Assembly (NCBI GenBank): GCA_016841945.1
Contig: JAENYC010000012.1
Location: 1 to 64,000 of the forward strand
Reading direction: 5' to 3'
DNA from: Haloplasma contractile
GTDB lineage: Bacteria; Bacillota_I; Bacilli_A; Haloplasmatales; Haloplasmataceae
Length of the DNA: 64,000 nucleotides
The number at the start of each line of letters is the position of its first letter. The stretch's first letter is position 1. A program made the position numbers and the translations under genes. The notes beneath the pieces were generated by a model, which saw only the letters and a list, made by a program, of their open reading frames with translations, ran no database searches and was not told the origin of the DNA. Shown here piece after piece: positions 16,603-25,040 of this stretch.

Positions 16603-17292
16603 TTAATTTATATCTACAGATGGACGATTGTCATCATTTGGTTCATCTATTTTCTTTTCTACAATAGGTTCTGGTTCATCAATTTTTTCAGTTTCATCTT
16701 CTTTTTCTTTTTCTAAGTAATCTCCCATTTTCATTTGATTTTGTTTTTGTATACGATAATTATTGTAACCATTATATGAACGATAAGTGAAGAAAATCGA
16801 GAGTAATATAGAAATGATCATTAATATAATGACAATGGTCTTTGTTGTTAAATTGTCTGACCAAATAAACAAGAATCCAAAGGAAATAAAGAATACATGC
16901 ACTATAAATGAGATAATATCATGTAACTCATAACGCTTTGCGGTTGTCCAAAAATGACTAACACCTCGGACAAATAAGACAAGACCTAGTAAACGACTAA
17001 AACTCAATATACCTTCATCTTTTACCTTATCAGCAAAAAATATTAAGATAATACCAATCACAATATCGATTAGAATTTCTGTAAACATCACGAGTACATA
17101 ATCTTTTTCATCTCTTGAAGATATAATCGGTTTAATTCTCATTAACGTAAAGAATATGATACCAAAACCTGTTAATACTTTGACCAAACTTCCCACTTCT
17201 GTACCATTAAAGACCATTAAAACAAATGCGACTAATAAGACAAGTGCAGCTAATCCTTCTAACACCCAATGATAATCTTTAAATTTAATCAT
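16603..17292 (-). CDS. HdeD/DUF308-like membrane protein
   Basis: A 229-residue integral membrane protein with six predicted helices (within residues about 10-170), in three pairs as in DUF308/HdeD proteins, followed by a charged cytoplasmic tail rich in Glu and Pro (EPEPIVEKKIDEPNDD). Function is unknown; HdeD in enterobacteria is linked to acid stress, which I do not transfer. It starts 20 bp after the giant DUF445 gene with AAAGGAGGTTAAAAGCC before ATG, so the two are co-transcribed. Confidence 0.6.
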   Translation of the reverse strand: MIKFKDYHWVLEGLAALVLLVAFVLMVFNGTEVGSLVKVLTGFGIIFFTLMRIKPIISSRDEKDYVLVMFTEILIDIVIGIILIFFADKVKDEGILSFSRLLGLVLFVRGVSHFWTTAKRYELHDIISFIVHVFFISFGFLFIWSDNLTTKTIVIILMIISILLSIFFTYRSYNGYNNYRIQKQNQMKMGDYLEKEKEDETEKIDEPEPIVEKKIDEPNDDNRPSVDIN

Positions 17293-17312
17293 GGCTTTTA
17301 ACCTCCTTTAGG

Positions 17313-20300
17313 TTACTTTCTTTTTATAAATTTTGTTAAGTACGATAAGAAGATAATCAGTGACACACCCTCTATCGCAAAAATACCACCAAATATACCA
17401 TACATTTCTAATTTTCGGAAATATTTATTACCAAAACTATCAAAAATGTATTTTATTTGTTTTGGTTCCATAGCTGAAATTTCTCTTATTGTAACTTCTT
17501 TTAAGTCTACAGCACTTAATAGTGGTAATAAGTTATCACTTACGACATCATATGTTGAATCAATGATATCCGTTAAGATTTGCATTTTTAATTCTTGGTC
17601 AACTAAACTTGTAAATTCAGATATTGTTAAGGTAAACAAATGAAGTATAGATTCATGAACAACATTTTCAAAATGACGGTCAACCGCTAATTTTCTAAGT
17701 AATTTTTTCATATCTTGTTTTAAGAATAAATCATCAAGTAACTCATCTAATGGAACTAAAACTAAATGACTAAACATAATATCGATTATTTGAGCCATAT
17801 TTTGTTTTAAGAAATCATTTTGATTTAAAGTAATGAGTAATTTTTCAACAAATCGATTAATTTCTTCTTCTGTAATACCTAATGTAAGATTTCTCACTTT
17901 ATTTGATAATATTTCTTTAGTTATAAATTTATTAATCAATAAAGAAACATCAAATACTATTTTATCTTTTCTATTATTTAGTGTGTCATAAGTTCCGTTA
18001 TTCACTAATACAAAAATATCTTTAAATTTTGATAAAATATCTTTTGTTTCATGTATATCTAATATGTCAAATAATTGACTCGATTCAAAATCATAGAAAT
18101 AAGACATCACAACATGAATAAAGCGTCTTGTTTTAATTTCTATTTCTTTACTCTCAAATATTTCACTTAAAAAATATTGCAATTCTTCTTTTCTTAACTC
18201 CAGTTTTGCATCTTTTAATCTAATTTTTCCAAGATTATCAAAGAAACGATTAAATTCTACATTTAAAGTTTCAATTTTCTTTGATATAAACTCAGGTAAC
18301 CTGTATTCAATGATTCTATAGACGGTTTCACGTATGAGTTTATCACCATTTATCGCTTTATACCCAACTTGTTGAACAACAGTTAATTCTTCAATGACAC
18401 GTTTAGTAACCGATTCATTTATTTCATCTCGGTAACTGATTAACCAACTTTTCACTGTCTCATCAATTCGTTCTAAAATAGTTGACATATTATAATTAAC
18501 TAATTCAATAAAACGCCCACCAAATAATTCATCAATACTATCATTATTATTTAAAATAGTGGTTATTTCGTAAATTACATAATTAGATAATGAACGTTGT
18601 TTTTCTCTAGAATATAAATAGGTTGAAACAAAATTGTATAAAAAGTTTTCTAAACTCAATTTTGTTGTATCAGGTAATACATCATCTAATTTTTTATTAA
18701 TAATATCATCTATTTTTTCATGATAACTTTTCACGACTTGAATCAAGAAATGACTATCGCTAAATTTATGAATAAATTTTAATACTTCATTTTCTATTAA
18801 AGAATTAATTTTACTTTCAACTGTATTTATGTTTAATTCTTCAGATAGCTCTTTTATAGTTTTCCCTGATTTAAACTTATTCGCGAGATAGCGGCTAATC
18901 GCATTGCTTGATTCATTCACTTTTTGAGTAAATAAATTCGCAAATACTTGAACGAATATTTCTGTTTCAATATTTTTTAAATTAAATTTCAGCATCTCAT
19001 CCGTTAACTTAGTTGCTAACATAGCATTATGCTCACGTAAATATTTTATGATATAAACTGTTGATTTTTTCACAATTTTTTCATTATTTTCATCTAAATA
19101 TGTTTTTAAAACCTTATAATCATCTTTCTCGATATTTTTAACGAACTCACTTTTCAATTTATTCTCGTTATTTTTAATCATGTTATTAATGCTGTCTTCA
19201 GATAATAAATTATTAGAAACCACATTTCCCATTGCTTTTGCTAAAACAGGAATTTGCTTTGGAATAATACCTTGTAAACGTTTAATTCCAAACAGTGGTT
19301 TATACGGTCTAAAAATAAAGAATATCGCAATCACATTCGTTAAATAACCAAGTAAAGCATAAATTCCAATGGATGTAAATAAAACACCTAAATTTTGAAA
19401 ATTGAGTATAAAATTATAATCATTAAAGATAGATAAATTAACACCTAAAAACAATCCTACGAAACCACCTAAAAATGCCCCTACAATTGTTAAAGGTTTT
19501 AATTTTGTTCCCATAAAAGTTTGCATCATTTCGAGTACTTCTTCATTACTTAGACTCTTGATATTGTCTTCAACAACTTTTGCGATATTACCTTCTAAGA
19601 TATTACTTAAGCCATTATCTAAGTAATCCATAATCGCATTTACCACATTTTCACTTAAATTATCAATAGAGTTAACATGTTTAAATAAATCATGCACTTT
19701 ATATTCTTTATTATCTTCAATAAAGTTTCTTAACGATTTTAATATCACATCTATAATAACATCGCTTTTAAAGACGGTATCTTTATTTTTACTAAGTACA
19801 GAAGCCATATTATGGTTCACAAAATATTGGTCTAAATTTTTATATACAATATCTAAAATATCATCATAATTTTTATTTAATTGTTTATTAATACCATCTT
19901 GAAACTTCTCTGCATAATCTTCTACTTTAGAATCTAAAATAAAGGTATTAATCGGCATTTTTGTGATACTTTTTAATGACTGACTAATTTGTTTCTTCAC
20001 TAACGCTAAGATATCTTCATTATAAATGATATGTTTTGTAATTATGGTTACCGTTAAATTATTAACGAAAGGTTTAAAATTGATTGAAAATAATTCATTT
20101 ATCTTCTTATTTAGAAAATCAGCATGTTCGATATCTTTAGATAAATAGCGTTCACATAAGAACGTCAATATACGATGGACTTGACTAGAAATTAATCTTG
20201 CAGTCAAAATATTATTAACTTCAAGTTCATTTATAATACTTGATATACTCTTTTGATGTAATAAATCTACGACTTGCTGAGAAATTGTTTTAGAAAGGTC

Positions 20301-21479
20301 TTCAATATCAATTCCTTTTAACATCTCAACTATCTTATTAATAATATCATATTTTTGAGTGAAATTTTCAATTAAAAACATTCTAATAGCGGATAAAATT
20401 AATCGTTTAATCGTTTGTTGGTCATATATCGTCTGATCAATAGAAGATTCTATTAGTTCTTCTATTTCATGACTATTTCTCTGTACAACCTCTATCAAGC
20501 GGTCAATAATACTTGGTAATTGATTCTCAAGAAATCTTTCAACTTCTATTCTTAAATCACCTGTAAATAATTCAATAATTGGTTTCTCAATCTTCTTTAA
20601 TGCGACTAATAGTCCATCACAAAATACCTCAATTGATTCTTTTGAGTTTGGATTTTGTAAATATTCTGTAAATAAATCATATAATTTCTCTAAACTTTTC
20701 TCAGAGATAAAATAACTTAATTTCTTGTCCCCAATGTATGATTCTAAAGTTTCTACAAAACTATCAAAATCTAAATCTCGATATAACTTACTAATCAAAG
20801 TTTGTATATCACGGTCATTTTTATAACGCATTTCATCAAATATATTATTTAGTAGTTCATTTAGATTATGGATGATAATATTTGTGATTTCATCACCAAT
20901 CAGTTCATCTAATGATACCTCATGATAATTCTTATATAAATCCTTGATAATCGTTTCTAATACACGTTTTTCATTTATAACGGTTAAAATTTGTTTTGTG
21001 ATGGATACTGCCAAATTATAAGCCTGTTCACTTGATACAATATCATTAAGTTCTATACTTTTGCTCATTTTAATAAATGTTTTTGTAAGATTTTTTTCCA
21101 AATATTTACTTAAAAAATCTAATATTTTATCTGTAGTATTATCAAAACCAGGTATATCATTTAAACTGACATTTTTTGTATTTTTAAAAATAGCATCATT
21201 AAAGAAAGAAACCACTGTCTTTGACACAGCTTCTTTTAGTTCTTTTTTATGAAACTGACTTTTTAATGTATTATGATTAATAATTTCTTTTTCAACTAAT
21301 AAAGAAAGGTTTTTTTCTAGGTCCTTACGTGTTTTAACAATCACACCACCTAATTTAAACCTTCCAATTCCATATTCACGAAATAACATCTTAATTGCGA
21401 CATCATTTGTGATATATCCAGTCCATGCACCTGTTAATACCATGACAATAATAAATATTGGAGTAAGTAATTCTATCAT
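17313..21479 (-). CDS. Giant protein with two tandem DUF445 (YheB-like) units
   Basis: A 1388-residue protein. DUF445 proteins are usually about 400 residues. Here the N-terminal membrane helix plus the block GYITNDVAIKMLFREYGIG (about residues 22-40) is repeated near residues 665-745: two membrane helices followed by GYLTNVIAIFFIFRPYKPL and IIPKQIPVLAKAMG. Between and after them are long, helix-rich Lys/Glu/Ile-rich stretches, with a final membrane helix near 1362-1384. It is therefore an internal duplication or fusion of two YheB-like units, with large extra-membrane helical bundles. Function is unknown. The start has GGGGGGTGTCATCCC before ATG. It leads an operon with the HdeD-like protein. 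Confidence 0.75.
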   Translation of the reverse strand: MIELLTPIFIIVMVLTGAWTGYITNDVAIKMLFREYGIGRFKLGGVIVKTRKDLEKNLSLLVEKEIINHNTLKSQFHKKELKEAVSKTVVSFFNDAIFKNTKNVSLNDIPGFDNTTDKILDFLSKYLEKNLTKTFIKMSKSIELNDIVSSEQAYNLAVSITKQILTVINEKRVLETIIKDLYKNYHEVSLDELIGDEITNIIIHNLNELLNNIFDEMRYKNDRDIQTLISKLYRDLDFDSFVETLESYIGDKKLSYFISEKSLEKLYDLFTEYLQNPNSKESIEVFCDGLLVALKKIEKPIIELFTGDLRIEVERFLENQLPSIIDRLIEVVQRNSHEIEELIESSIDQTIYDQQTIKRLILSAIRMFLIENFTQKYDIINKIVEMLKGIDIEDLSKTISQQVVDLLHQKSISSIINELEVNNILTARLISSQVHRILTFLCERYLSKDIEHADFLNKKINELFSINFKPFVNNLTVTIITKHIIYNEDILALVKKQISQSLKSITKMPINTFILDSKVEDYAEKFQDGINKQLNKNYDDILDIVYKNLDQYFVNHNMASVLSKNKDTVFKSDVIIDVILKSLRNFIEDNKEYKVHDLFKHVNSIDNLSENVVNAIMDYLDNGLSNILEGNIAKVVEDNIKSLSNEEVLEMMQTFMGTKLKPLTIVGAFLGGFVGLFLGVNLSIFNDYNFILNFQNLGVLFTSIGIYALLGYLTNVIAIFFIFRPYKPLFGIKRLQGIIPKQIPVLAKAMGNVVSNNLLSEDSINNMIKNNENKLKSEFVKNIEKDDYKVLKTYLDENNEKIVKKSTVYIIKYLREHNAMLATKLTDEMLKFNLKNIETEIFVQVFANLFTQKVNESSNAISRYLANKFKSGKTIKELSEELNINTVESKINSLIENEVLKFIHKFSDSHFLIQVVKSYHEKIDDIINKKLDDVLPDTTKLSLENFLYNFVSTYLYSREKQRSLSNYVIYEITTILNNNDSIDELFGGRFIELVNYNMSTILERIDETVKSWLISYRDEINESVTKRVIEELTVVQQVGYKAINGDKLIRETVYRIIEYRLPEFISKKIETLNVEFNRFFDNLGKIRLKDAKLELRKEELQYFLSEIFESKEIEIKTRRFIHVVMSYFYDFESSQLFDILDIHETKDILSKFKDIFVLVNNGTYDTLNNRKDKIVFDVSLLINKFITKEILSNKVRNLTLGITEEEINRFVEKLLITLNQNDFLKQNMAQIIDIMFSHLVLVPLDELLDDLFLKQDMKKLLRKLAVDRHFENVVHESILHLFTLTISEFTSLVDQELKMQILTDIIDSTYDVVSDNLLPLLSAVDLKEVTIREISAMEPKQIKYIFDSFGNKYFRKLEMYGIFGGIFAIEGVSLIIFLSYLTKFIKRK

Positions 21480-21584
21480 GGGATGACACCCCCCGAATAA
21501 TTGTATATCTATTTTTCTGTATCTTAATAAATTTTATCACAAATATTGGGTTTTTTCAACAAAGTATTACTTTTATACCTTTAA

Positions 21585-23888
21585 TTACCAACCAATTTTT
21601 TTAAAATGTGACCAGTGTTTAGGAAAGAGTTTTATATACTCAGGATTCATGTAACGATTTCCAATTAACAGTGCAATTCCTTTATCATTTTCATCACGAA
21701 TGACACGACCAACCGCCTGGAGAACTTTATTAAAACCAGGATACATATAAGCATACTGATATCCCTTTTGATAGACCTCTTGAAAATAATGTTTTAATTC
21801 CTTTCTAAAATCATCAAACATCGGAAGTCCTACTCCAACCACACAAACACCATTTAGTTTATTGCCTTTCAAATCAATTCCTTCAGCAAAAATACCTCCT
21901 AATACCGCAAAGCCTACAATGTTGTTTTGACTTTCGTCAAACTTCTCAATAAATTGTGATTTTTCTAGTTCTGACATATGACGACTTTGTTTAATAATAC
22001 CAATTTCTTGATCATTTATTTTAACAAACACTTGATATACTAATTCCAAATATTGATAACTAGAAAAATAAACGAGATAATTGCCACCATTTGCGATTAA
22101 ATCCCTTATTTGATATGCAATTTGATATTTTGTATCATCTCTAACGCGATATTTTGTAGAAATATATGGATTAATATATAGTTTCAAGTTTTCTTGATTA
22201 AATGGCGAATCTAAAATTAAATAACGGCTATTTTCTTGTCCACCTAATAATGACTGATAGTAATCAATCGGATGTAGTGTTGCAGAAAAAAAGACAGTGG
22301 ATAACACTTGGTCTGTTCTCATTTTTATTAAATCTCTAGGATTTAAACAAGTGATTTGATAATTCAATTCTTCAAAATGACGATGAACCCATATCATAAA
22401 ATCATCACTATAATATTCCGCAATTTTTAAAAAATAATACAATTCAAAATAACGATTTAATAACTCCTCAGCTATATCATTATCTTTCTCCCTTGCTTTT
22501 TCAAAATATTTTTCTAATCGACTCACTAAAGATGAAACATCATCTAATAAAGCTTCGTCTATATCATAAAATTTCATTGTCTTTTTATGTTCACTTATTA
22601 AATGATTCTCATATTGCTGTAATTTTTCTATCACCTTTTGTGAAGATTTTATGATATCTTTATCTTCATTAACATCATCTAATATATCATGAATCATTTG
22701 AAAATTAATATATGCTGTGAACATTCCACATACTCTATCATACATATTATGTGCCTCATCAATAAGAAATATAAAATGACTGGTATCAAAATCAAAAAAT
22801 CTTCTTAAATAAACCCTTACATCAAAAACATAATTATAATCACAAATAATAATATCAGAATATAAGGCAAGTGTTAACTGATATTCAAATGGACAAACTT
22901 GATATTTTTTCGCATAAGATATGATGACATCATAGGAAAAATCATCTTCATTTTGATATATCTCATAGGTAGCGTCTTTAATACGACTATAAAAATCTTT
23001 TGCATAAATACAATCATCTGGATTGCATTTTACACAATCATTGATACAAACTTTATCTTTTGCTGTAATTAATAATGATTTCAATTTTAAATCACTATGC
23101 ACTCTTAATAAATTAACACTTTGCCTTGCCACTTCTTTTATCATTGATTTAGAGGTTAAGTAAAATATTTTATTATCCATTTCATGAATTGATTGAATAG
23201 CAGGATATATAGTGCCTAAACTTTTTCCTATACCAGTTGGCGCACATACGAAAAGAGTTTGCTTATTTTCAATTACTTCACTTACTTGATGAATTAAATC
23301 AAGTTGTCCTTTTCTATACTTTTCATATGGAAAACTTAATCGTTTCAGACTGTCTAGTTTTATATCATGATATCGCGCTAATATTTTATGAAATCTTAAG
23401 TAAGATTTTATTGTCTCATAAAAAAAGGTTTCCAATGTTTTATATGTGTATGTTCTTGTAAAAAACTTTTTTTGATATGAATATTTATTGACATACATTA
23501 CTGATACGGTGTTTTCTATATTAAGATCTAATTGAAATTGATAATAAAGCATATAAGTATAAAATTTAGCCTGTGCAAAATGTGCTAAATAAGTTGTTTC
23601 ATCTAGGTTTTCAAATGTATGGGTACTTTTCACTTCAATTACATGATAACCCTTATCCTGTTTTTCTAATAAATCTATTCGACCTTGTAAAATAATATGA
23701 TAATCGTCTAGATCACATTCTTTTTTAACAAATACCTCTTTATCACACTGATATTGATTTTGAATATGTTGATGTATAATCGTACCATCTCTCATATTGT
23801 TTTTTTGTGCCATCACAGGAAGAATATCCCCTTGAGAAAAGACATAGTCAACGATATCTCTTACTGAAACTTGTATTTCTTTTTTCAA
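21585..23888 (-). CDS. Rad3/DinG-type helicase fused to a PD-(D/E)XK nuclease domain
   Basis: About 767 residues. The N-terminal part has a Cas4/RecB-like nuclease signature, LQGRIDLLEKQ then YHVIEVKST (Asp...Glu-x-Lys, about residues 67-88). A superfamily 2 XPD/DinG helicase follows: Walker A CAPTGIGKS, four Cys of an Fe-S cluster (CINDCVKCNPDDC), the DEAH box LIDEAHNM, and motif VI QAVGRVIRDE. It should unwind DNA 5' to 3' and cut it, in repair. The best start is TTG 23888, with GGTGAT 4 nt upstream; an in-frame ATG at 23900 lacks a ribosome site, and a more upstream start at 23975 would add a spurious hydrophobic leader. Confidence 0.82.
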   Translation of the reverse strand: MKKEIQVSVRDIVDYVFSQGDILPVMAQKNNMRDGTIIHQHIQNQYQCDKEVFVKKECDLDDYHIILQGRIDLLEKQDKGYHVIEVKSTHTFENLDETTYLAHFAQAKFYTYMLYYQFQLDLNIENTVSVMYVNKYSYQKKFFTRTYTYKTLETFFYETIKSYLRFHKILARYHDIKLDSLKRLSFPYEKYRKGQLDLIHQVSEVIENKQTLFVCAPTGIGKSLGTIYPAIQSIHEMDNKIFYLTSKSMIKEVARQSVNLLRVHSDLKLKSLLITAKDKVCINDCVKCNPDDCIYAKDFYSRIKDATYEIYQNEDDFSYDVIISYAKKYQVCPFEYQLTLALYSDIIICDYNYVFDVRVYLRRFFDFDTSHFIFLIDEAHNMYDRVCGMFTAYINFQMIHDILDDVNEDKDIIKSSQKVIEKLQQYENHLISEHKKTMKFYDIDEALLDDVSSLVSRLEKYFEKAREKDNDIAEELLNRYFELYYFLKIAEYYSDDFMIWVHRHFEELNYQITCLNPRDLIKMRTDQVLSTVFFSATLHPIDYYQSLLGGQENSRYLILDSPFNQENLKLYINPYISTKYRVRDDTKYQIAYQIRDLIANGGNYLVYFSSYQYLELVYQVFVKINDQEIGIIKQSRHMSELEKSQFIEKFDESQNNIVGFAVLGGIFAEGIDLKGNKLNGVCVVGVGLPMFDDFRKELKHYFQEVYQKGYQYAYMYPGFNKVLQAVGRVIRDENDKGIALLIGNRYMNPEYIKLFPKHWSHFKKIGW

Positions 23889-23974
23889 TTTAATCACCAT
23901 TATAATCATATCATAATTGATACAATTAAAACATAAAAAAATAAAGAAAAAGGTTATATCATAAAATATAACCA

Positions 23975-24259
23975 CTATCTCCTTTGTTTTTCATCGTGAT
24001 TAGGAGATGCATCATAAAGTTTCTTATCATCATGAACCCTTTGATCATCGACTTTATTCTTTAGTTCCTTATCTAGATGTTCTTTCGCAAATTCTTCCCT
24101 ATATGTGTAAGACCCTGGATATTGACCCGATAATCGATTATAATAATCCTCATTATCAAAAGCATCTACATGATCATTATCCTTTGCTTGTCTCACTAAA
24201 TCACTTATAAATACTGTTAGTAACAAAAAAATTATAATACCTAAAATATAATATCCCAT
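23975..24259 (-). CDS. Small single-helix membrane protein with a charged tail
   Basis: 94 residues from ATG 24259, chosen because AAAGGTGG lies 4 nt before it (an in-frame upstream extension to 24352 lacks a site and would overlap another small gene). It starts MGYYILGIIIFLLLTVFISD, one membrane helix, followed by about 70 hydrophilic residues rich in Asp, Lys, Tyr and His (HVDAFDNEDYYNRLSGQYPG). No family is recognised. It follows a second tiny membrane gene by 13 bp on the same strand. Confidence 0.55.
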   Translation of the reverse strand: MGYYILGIIIFLLLTVFISDLVRQAKDNDHVDAFDNEDYYNRLSGQYPGSYTYREEFAKEHLDKELKNKVDDQRVHDDKKLYDASPNHDEKQRR

Positions 24260-24272
24260 ATTACCACCTTTC

Positions 24273-24413
24273 TTATTTTCTAATAAATTTAATAAATTCA
24301 CATCTTTTAAATAATAAACTAAGAACTCGGTTATTATTTTTATTAATACCATTAATCAAATAAAACAATACACAACTAATGATAAATCCCACAACCAAGT
24401 ATAGTATAATCAT
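24273..24413 (-). CDS. 46-residue membrane miniprotein
   Basis: Short gene with a clear ribosome site (AGTAGGTGATGACAT before ATG 24413). It reads MIILYLVVGFISCVLFYLIN, one membrane helix, then a basic tail (NKNNNRVLSLLFKRCEF) ending in KFIRK. The next gene starts 13 bp later, so they form a two-gene unit of tiny membrane proteins. Function is unknown, and chance cannot be fully excluded at this size. Confidence 0.45.
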   Translation of the reverse strand: MIILYLVVGFIISCVLFYLINGINKNNNRVLSLLFKRCEFIKFIRK

Positions 24414-24471
24414 ATGTCATCACCTACTATATTATTGTTTTCCTTATTAAGTGTTTTATACAAAAGAAAAA

Positions 24472-24493
24472 ATCAACTTGAAATCAAGTTGAT
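24472..24493 (-). terminator. Terminator of the 151-residue membrane protein gene
   Basis: ATCAACTTGA pairs with TCAAGTTGAT around AA; on the minus strand it is followed by TTTTTTCTTTTG, 13 bp after the stop. Confidence 0.8.
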
Positions 24494-24506
24494 AATAAGC
24501 TAATTT

Positions 24507-24962
24507 TTATTTTTTTCTAATTTTATAAGTAATTGACTCAATAAACAAAGCAAAATAATTTAATGCAATCAGTTTAAAAATTATAGAAAAAATCTCTTCT
24601 AAATCAATGTTTTTAATTATGTAGTATAATGGGACAGTTAAAACAACAATAAGGCCAATGATAGTAAGAGGAAATCGAATCACTTGTTTTATATTTTTAA
24701 TACAATAAATTATAAATATAATAAAGGCATATATACCAGGGAGAAAGGACAAAGAAAAATAAACATCAAATTCAAAAATAAGTGGAGAAAATAAAACTAT
24801 AATACTAATAGCAATGGTAAATATAAAACACAATGTAAACCAAAAAATACGACGCCTCTTTATCACAAATAACATGATTACATTAATGATAGAAATATAA
24901 ATCGCATATATAATAATAATAAACCAAACACTGATAAAAGAGAAATATTCAAACAACTCCAT
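24507..24962 (-). CDS. Multi-pass membrane protein of unknown function
   Basis: 151 residues from ATG 24962; AAGGAG lies 9 nt upstream and overlaps an alternative in-frame GTG at 24980, which is therefore unlikely. Four or five hydrophobic helices span most of the protein, separated by short basic loops (VIKRRRIFW, CIKNIKQVIRF), ending in ESITYKIRKK. No family is recognised. It has its own terminator and follows no operon partner. Confidence 0.6.
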   Translation of the reverse strand: MELFEYFSFISVWFIIIIYAIYISIINVIMLFVIKRRRIFWFTLCFIFTIAISIIVLFSPLIFEFDVYFSLSFLPGIYAFIIFIIYCIKNIKQVIRFPLTIIGLIVVLTVPLYYIIKNIDLEEIFSIIFKLIALNYFALFIESITYKIRKK

Positions 24963-25017
24963 CGCATCATTCTCCTTCACAAAATACTTTAATCTATTAT
25001 ACTATATATCTCATAAA

Positions 25018-25040
25018 AAAAGCGCAATTTTTGCGCTTTT
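25018..25040 (-). terminator. topA terminator
   Basis: AAAAGCGCAA-TTT-TTGCGCTTTT followed by TTTATG on the minus strand; it abuts the topA stop codon. Confidence 0.85.

Noticed and set aside
23600-23888. The Cas4-like nuclease domain as a sign of a CRISPR system
   Set aside because: It is fused to a DinG-type helicase; there are no cas genes and no regularly spaced repeats in the window.
23889-23975. N-terminal hydrophobic extension of the helicase
   Set aside because: The extension has no ribosome site and would add a membrane-like leader to a cytoplasmic enzyme; TTG 23888 is better placed.
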